Position numbers and translations under genes: made by a program. Shown piece by piece: positions 7,282 to 9,960 of a stretch of DNA of 9,960 nt. Position 1 is the first letter of the stretch. Every line of letters begins with the position of its first letter. Origin of the DNA: an uncultured Oscillospiraceae bacterium. GTDB lineage: Bacteria > Bacillota > Clostridia > Oscillospirales > Oscillospiraceae. The notes below the pieces were generated by a model. It was given only the letters and a program-made list of their open reading frames with translations. It made no database searches and was not told the DNA's origin. The stretch spans positions 1 to 9,960 of the forward strand of contig CAUBIP010000065.1 in the NCBI GenBank assembly GCA_958436045.1, given 5' to 3'.

Positions 7282-7328
7282 GACGCCAGCAGAACCGCAG
7301 TCTCTCGGTTCTACTGGCGTCATTTTTT
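7282..7328. terminator. Strong, probably two-way terminator between convergent genes
   Basis: GACGCCAG-C-AGAACCG (7282-7297) pairs with CGGTTCT-A-CTGGCGTC (7306-7321), 15 pairs with one mismatch around an 8-nt loop, followed by six T at 7323-7328. It ends the plus-strand peptide gene. Read on the minus strand, where it follows the ttcA stop by 16-22 bp, the stem is followed by a broken T-rich run (GTTTCTGTTTT), so it may serve both genes. Confidence 0.9.
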
Positions 7329-7343
7329 GCAGCGGCAGCCAGA

Positions 7344-8093
7344 TCAACCGCCGCCAGACTGCTGCTTTTGCCGGTGATAGACATCTGCCTCCCAGGCAGG
7401 CAGCGGCAAGCGCTGCATTGCGCCGAAGAGCTTTGTTTTGAGGTCCGGGTACGTCGCCTGCAGGCCCTGGATGAGGTCCTTGACCTCCTGGCGTTTTGTG
7501 TGCTTATCCGCTGGGCAGGTATTATGCACCACCGGCAGGTCCAGCTGCTCAGCCACATGCACCACCGTCTGCTCCGGCAGGTAGAGCATGGGCCGGATCT
7601 GGGTGATACCCGTGCGGTTCAGCAGGGTCACCGGCTGGAAGCAACTGATGCGGCCCTCGTAGAGCAGGCTCATGAGAAAGGTCTCCACCGCGTCGTCATG
7701 GTGGTGCCCCAGGGCGATCTTGTGGATGCCTTGGGACAGCAGCGCTTCGTTTAACGCGCCGCGGCGCATTTTTGCGCACATGGAGCAGGGATTCTTCTCC
7801 TGTCGGTACTCAAAAATGATCGGGCCGATCTCGGTCTTGATCTTCGTAAAGGGCACCTCCAGCCGGTCGCACAGAGCCTGCACCGGGGAAAAATCCATCC
7901 CACCCAGCCCCATATCAATCGTAACGGCCGCCAGAGAAAACGGCTTGGGGTAATACCGCTGCAGCTCCCGCAGCAGGACCAGCAGCGTCAGCGAATCCTT
8001 CCCGCCGGAGACGCCAACGGCGATCTTGTCCCCCGACTCGATCATATGATAGTCATCCACACATCTGCGCACCAGTCCGACGATCTTTTGCAT
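7344..8093 (-). CDS. ttcA: TtcA-family PP-loop tRNA 2-thiocytidine synthetase
   Basis: A 249-residue cytosolic ATP-dependent enzyme of the adenine nucleotide alpha hydrolase (PP-loop) fold. TtcA puts sulfur on cytidine 32 of certain tRNAs by adenylating the base. Visible motifs are the PP-loop SGGKDS (29-34), CSMC (103-106), and GHHHDD (129-134) with the AVETFLMSLLYEGR segment that separates TtcA-like proteins from TilS. A later Cys193 in NTCPADKH stands where E. coli TtcA has its second CxxC; only one Cys is kept, matching the three-Cys coordination of the Fe-S cluster known for the family. The start at 8093 has a poor GGGGGT site but a good promoter just upstream. It is divergent from rplM. 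The exact tRNA target is not fixed by sequence; a 2-thiouridine or other TtcA-like role is possible. Confidence 0.83.
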   Translation of the reverse strand: MQKIVGLVRRCVDDYHMIESGDKIAVGVSGGKDSLTLLVLLRELQRYYPKPFSLAAVTIDMGLGGMDFSPVQALCDRLEVPFTKIKTEIGPIIFEYRQEKNPCSMCAKMRRGALNEALLSQGIHKIALGHHHDDAVETFLMSLLYEGRISCFQPVTLLNRTGITQIRPMLYLPEQTVVHVAEQLDLPVVHNTCPADKHTKRQEVKDLIQGLQATYPDLKTKLFGAMQRLPLPAWEADVYHRQKQQSGGG

Positions 8094-8129
8094 GGTTTAC
8101 CCCCGTGTTCTATAGGATATTGCCATTCT

Positions 8130-8158
8130 ATTATAGTAAAAACGGCCGGACTTGTCAT
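8130..8158 (-). promoter_or_regulatory. Promoter of ttcA
   Basis: Minus-strand ATGACA (8158-8153), 17 bp, TATAAT (8135-8130). Transcription would start near 8123, about 30 nt before the ATG at 8093. Confidence 0.75.
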
Positions 8159-8191
8159 CCCCCATTCGGGAAAAATTTTAAATTTCAATGT

Positions 8192-8232
8192 GAGATATCA
8201 AGAGTATTCGGGAGATATCCAGAGCATTTCGC
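8192..8232. repeat. Two tandem 20-bp repeats between the ttcA and rplM promoters
   Basis: GAGATATC-A/C-AGAG is repeated at 8192-8204 and 8212-8224, and similarity continues (TATTCGG against CATTTCG), so the unit is about 20 bp, close to two helix turns. It sits 40 bp upstream of the rplM -35 and 34 bp upstream of the ttcA -35, a position suited to a regulator that binds direct repeats. ATTCGGGA also recurs at 8164-8171 and 8205-8212. No known operator is recognised. Confidence 0.55.
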
Positions 8233-8247
8233 AGTTCTTTCTGAGGA

Positions 8248-8300
8248 AAATAAAAATTTTAATTTTTTCAGTTGACATCGCTGCCGGTTTATGGTATAAA
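8248..8300 (+). promoter_or_regulatory. rplM-rpsI promoter with UP-like tract
   Basis: TTGACA (8272-8277), 17 bp, TATAAA (8295-8300), with TGG just before the -10 as an extended element. Bases 8248-8270 are almost wholly A and T and resemble an UP element, as expected for a strong growth-controlled ribosomal promoter. The start would be near 8307. Confidence 0.9.
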
Positions 8301-8306
8301 AATCAA

Positions 8307-8384
8307 GCGGCGCGCGAGAAATCGTGCGTATTTGTATGAATCGATCAAATTTTGATCCGGAATTCCGGAATGGAGGAAATATTT
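8307..8384 (+). promoter_or_regulatory. Structured rplM leader, candidate L13 autoregulatory RNA
   Basis: The 78-nt leader begins with a 7-bp hairpin closed by a GAAA tetraloop (CGCGCGA 8311-8317, TCGTGCG 8322-8328, one G-U pair). Two palindromes follow, GATCAAATTTTGATC (8343-8357) and TCCGGAATTCCGGA (8356-8369), which share two bases and end just before the ribosome binding site at 8372. They could compete or stack and so gate translation. Firmicutes rplM operons are known to carry an L13 leader RNA; whether this matches that family model cannot be told by eye. Confidence 0.6.
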
Positions 8385-8816
8385 ATGTCCACGACTATGG
8401 CCAAAAAAGAAACCGTAGAGCGCAAGTGGTATGTTCTGGACGCAGCCGGTAAGCCCCTGGGCCGCACCGCTGTCGTCGCTGCCAAGCTGCTGCGCGGCAA
8501 GCACAAGCCTGACTTCACCCCCAATGTTGACTGCGGTGATTTCGTCATCATCATCAACTGCGAAAAAGCAGTCCTGACCGGCAAGAAGGCCGAGCAGAAG
8601 TACTACCGTCACTTCACTGGTTGGATCGGCAACCTGAAGGAGACCAAGTACCGCCTGCTGATGGAAGAGCGTCCCGAATTTGCAATGGAGCTGGCCGTCA
8701 AGGGTATGCTGCCGAAGAACACCATCGGCAGAGCTTCTATGACTCGTCTGAAGCTGTATAAGGGCGCTGAGCACAAGAACGCCGCCCAGAAGCCGGAAGC
8801 CTGGACGCTGGACTAA
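8385..8816 (+). CDS. rplM: 50S ribosomal protein L13
   Basis: A 143-residue protein of the large subunit, an early assembly protein that binds 23S rRNA. It is recognised by KWYVLDAAGKPLGR near the N-terminus, NVDCGDFV, the KYYRHFTGW block and the family signature around VKGMLPKNTIGRASM, ending in KNAAQKPEAWTLD. ATG at 8385 is chosen because GGAGGA (8372-8377) precedes it by 7 bp; the in-frame ATG at 8352 lies inside the leader palindromes. Length is usual for L13. First gene of the rplM-rpsI operon. Codons are less biased to G/C at third positions than the metabolic genes in the window, as expected for a highly expressed gene. Confidence 0.98.
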   Translation: MSTTMAKKETVERKWYVLDAAGKPLGRTAVVAAKLLRGKHKPDFTPNVDCGDFVIIINCEKAVLTGKKAEQKYYRHFTGWIGNLKETKYRLLMEERPEFAMELAVKGMLPKNTIGRASMTRLKLYKGAEHKNAAQKPEAWTLD

Positions 8817-8831
8817 TTGGAGGGAACGAAC

Positions 8832-9236
8832 ATGTACGAAAGCAAAAAGCAGTATCAGTATGGTACCGGCAGACGGAAGTCCTCCGTTGCCAGAGTCCGC
8901 CTGTATGAGAACGGCACCGGCGCGATCACCATCAATGGCCGCGATATCGACGACTACTTTGGTCTGGAAACGCTGAAGCTGATCGTCCGTCAGCCCCTGG
9001 TCTCCACCGACACCGTCGGTAAGGTCGATATCATCTGCACCGTCTCCGGCGGCGGCGTGACCGGTCAGGCCGGTGCGATCCGCCACGGTATCTCCCGCGC
9101 TCTGCTGAGCGTCAACCCTGAATTCCGCGCCACCCTGAAAGCCGCTGGCTTCCTGACCCGTGACCCGAGAATGAAGGAAAGAAAGAAGTACGGCCTCAAG
9201 GCAGCCCGTCGTGCGCCGCAGTTCTCCAAGAGATAA
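8832..9236 (+). CDS. rpsI: 30S ribosomal protein S9
   Basis: A 134-residue small-subunit protein whose C-terminal tail reaches the P-site tRNA. Visible signatures are YGTGRRKSSVARVRL (10-24), the block GGGVTGQAGAIRHGISRAL, and the basic C-terminus TRDPRMKERKKYG to QFSKR, with the conserved SKR end complete. ATG at 8832 follows GGAGGG (8819-8824) by 7 bp; an in-frame TTG at 8817 is at the rplM stop and is not needed. The gap after rplM is 15 bp, so the two are translated from one mRNA. Confidence 0.98.
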   Translation: MYESKKQYQYGTGRRKSSVARVRLYENGTGAITINGRDIDDYFGLETLKLIVRQPLVSTDTVGKVDIICTVSGGGVTGQAGAIRHGISRALLSVNPEFRATLKAAGFLTRDPRMKERKKYGLKAARRAPQFSKR

Positions 9237-9266
9237 CAGGCCCGACAAACCAATTCAAAAATGCTC

Positions 9267-9302
9267 AAAAACCCCGGAACCATGCGGTTTTCCGGGGTTT
9301 TT
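9267..9302 (+). terminator. Terminator of the rplM-rpsI operon
   Basis: AAAAACCCCGGAA (9267-9279) pairs perfectly over 13 bp with TTCCGGGGTTTTT (9290-9302) around a 10-nt loop, and the 3' arm provides the T-run. It lies 30 bp after the rpsI stop. The A-run on the left makes it usable from the other direction too. Confidence 0.9.
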
Positions 9303-9357
9303 CCTTTGCAAAAAGTCTGATGGCCTTTGGCAAAATTTCGCAGGATTTGAACGGTTC

Positions 9358-9441
9358 TGACCCTGTTTTTCTTGATTAAAAATGGGGCAACAGGCCCTTT
9401 TTGACCCCGTTATGATTAAAAAATGGGGCAACTGAGAAGCA
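9358..9441. repeat. Imperfect tandem repeat of 40-44 bp
   Basis: Unit 1 (from 9358) and unit 2 (from 9402) share TGACCC-x-GTT, then GATTAAAAATGGGGCAAC (9374-9391 and, with one extra A, 9414-9432). A further partial copy, CAGACCCC, begins at 9447. Inside unit 1 CCTGTT (9362-9367) is complementary to AACAGG (9389-9394). On the minus strand each copy reads GCCCCATTTTT, like the 3' arm of a terminator. It could be binding sites for a recombinase or regulator, or decayed terminators. Confidence 0.6.
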
Positions 9442-9519
9442 AAATCAGACCCCTTGGAGGTCCATTTTCTCCTTTGCGGCGGCTCCCATTTCACGAGCAT
9501 TTTACCTCTGTCGGGGCTG

Positions 9520-9535
9520 TCCTGATTTGTCAGGA
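9520..9535. repeat. Short perfect hairpin
   Basis: TCCTGA (9520-9525) pairs with TCAGGA (9530-9535) around the 4-nt loop TTTG. There is no T-run after it. It directly precedes TTGACC (9537-9542), a possible -35 with no good -10 partner, and so might be an operator; the evidence for that is weak. Confidence 0.35.
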
Positions 9536-9601
9536 TTTGACCAAACCAGATGTACTTTATCTCGTTTGTGGTTCCTTTCCACCGGATGGGACCTGGTACA
9601 T

Positions 9602-9630
9602 TTGCGTTAGATGCTTTCTCTTTTTACAAT
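9602..9630 (+). promoter_or_regulatory. Possible promoter of the 54-residue protein gene
   Basis: TTGCGT (9602-9607), 17 bp, TACAAT (9625-9630). The start would be near 9637, giving a leader of about 18 nt that still includes the ribosome binding site at 9641-9646. Confidence 0.45.
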
Positions 9631-9654
9631 GGAGGCAAGAAGGAGGAACGCCCT

Positions 9655-9819
9655 ATGAAAAAACGGAAATTCAAGATACACCTCACCCCTGCCGAGAACA
9701 GCATCGTGATCCAGAGCCTGAACCACCTGCGCAATGCCATGCTCCGGGAAAACCGGGACACCGGCTGCCTGGATGAGCTTCTGCTGAAGGTCATGTGCGC
9801 TCCGGTGAAGAAAGTCTAA
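9655..9819 (+). CDS. Small hypothetical protein, 54 residues, possibly element-borne
   Basis: ATG at 9655 follows AGGAGG (9641-9646) by 8 bp; a longer frame from 9550 has no such site. The product begins with a basic stretch (MKKRKFK), then HLTPAENSIVIQSLNHLRNAM (9-29), a likely helix, and ends DELLLKVMCAPVKKV. There is no signal peptide or membrane segment. The pattern of a basic start, LTPxE, an amphipathic helix and a DELLLKVM end reminds me of short conserved proteins in accessory and conjugative elements of gut Clostridia, but I cannot name a family and give no function. A long terminator follows at once, so it is a one-gene unit. Confidence 0.75.
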   Translation: MKKRKFKIHLTPAENSIVIQSLNHLRNAMLRENRDTGCLDELLLKVMCAPVKKV

Positions 9820-9841
9820 AATTACATATTGCAGCTTGATG

Positions 9842-9881
9842 AGCCGCTTATTCTTTTCAGAAAGAGTAAGCGGCTTTTTTT
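9842..9881 (+). terminator. Strong terminator after the 54-residue protein gene
   Basis: A 15-bp stem (9842-9856 with 9861-9875, one G-U pair) is closed by the tetraloop TCAG and followed by seven T counting the stem's last base (9875-9881). It lies 22 bp after the stop codon. Confidence 0.93.
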
Positions 9882-9893
9882 ATGCCCATTTTT

Positions 9894-9944
9894 TAGATTC
9901 CCCCATACATAGCCGTCCGTCCTGCCAACGGGCGGCTAAATCTA
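9894..9944 (+). promoter_or_regulatory. Two-stem RNA structure ahead of the next gene
   Basis: An inner 11-bp stem (9910-9920 with 9928-9938, one G-U pair, 7-nt loop) is directly continued by an outer 6-bp stem TAGATT (9894-9899) with AATCTA (9939-9944). A 10-nt bulge (9900-9909) occurs on the left side only, so the two stems could stack. It ends 6 bp before the ribosome binding site at 9951. No T-run follows. It may be a leader RNA that controls the downstream gene, or a protein-binding DNA site. Confidence 0.55.
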
Positions 9945-9950
9945 TGAAGA

Positions 9951-9956
9951 AGGAGG
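9951..9956 (+). promoter_or_regulatory. Ribosome binding site of a gene starting beyond the window
   Basis: AGGAGG lies 4 bp from the window end and is preceded by a purine-rich stretch, so a plus-strand gene very likely begins at or just after 9959. Nothing of its product can be read. Confidence 0.6.
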
Positions 9957-9960
9957 ACAT

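Larger units (their letters stand above)
9303..9654. other. Gene-poor region after rpsI
   Basis: No gene is supported in this stretch. It holds a tandem repeat (9358-9441), a short perfect hairpin (9520-9535) and a possible promoter (9602-9630). The sequence CAGGATTTGA also recurs at 9341-9350 and 9531-9540. The plus-strand frames here lack ribosome binding sites. It separates ribosomal housekeeping genes from the small hypothetical gene at 9655 and may contain the edge of an inserted element, but no attachment site can be proven from one side. Confidence 0.5.

Noticed and set aside
8289..9248. A 319-codon minus-strand open frame over rplM and rpsI
   Set aside because: It is antisense to two unmistakable ribosomal protein genes and has no ribosome binding site or family motif.
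9358..9454. CRISPR array
   Set aside because: Only two full repeat units are present and the intervening sequence is itself partly repeated; no spacers or cas genes are seen.

Overview
The window looks like chromosomal DNA from a GC-rich Gram-positive anaerobe of the Clostridia, probably a gut Oscillospiraceae relative of Gemmiger, Subdoligranulum or Faecalibacterium. This rests on strong GGAGG ribosome binding sites, sigma-A-type promoters, third-position GC preference, the rplM-rpsI pair and a NahK-type amino-sugar kinase. The genus is inference.

Left half (1-5890, minus strand): an amino-sugar operon runs right to left from one good promoter (TTGCCA-17-TATAAT, 5855-5883). It encodes an N-acetylhexosamine 1-kinase (nahK), a ROK-like sugar kinase with an unusual N-terminal domain of about 150 residues, and GlcNAc-6-phosphate deacetylase (nagA), with gaps of 31 and 24 bp. 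After a 180-bp spacer holding a duplicated -10-like box and a large palindrome comes a fused half-size ABC exporter, ending at a strong hairpin terminator at 63-110.

Middle (6001-8160): a minus-strand ACMSD-type amidohydrolase has its own near-consensus promoter. A plus-strand 43-residue single-span membrane peptide follows, absent from ordinary ORF calling because of its size but with an excellent ribosome binding site. A strong, probably two-way terminator separates it from a minus-strand TtcA-family tRNA thiolation enzyme.

Right half (8160-9300): the ribosomal protein operon rplM-rpsI faces right. Its promoter is TTGACA-17-TATAAA with an AT-rich upstream tract, followed by a structured leader (a GAAA-capped hairpin and two overlapping palindromes) that is a good candidate for L13 autoregulation. 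Two tandem 20-bp repeats lie between the divergent ttcA and rplM promoters.

Right end (9303-9960): after the rpsI terminator the character changes to a gene-poor stretch with a 40-44-bp tandem repeat, a 54-residue hypothetical protein with a long terminator, a two-stem RNA structure, and the ribosome binding site of a gene beyond the window. This may be the start of an integrated element next to rpsI, but no integrase is visible.

The best leads are the metabolic mismatch in the nahK-ROK-nagA operon (two kinases, phosphates apparently on different carbons), the divergent ROK protein, the 43-residue peptide, the rplM leader and the structured right end.
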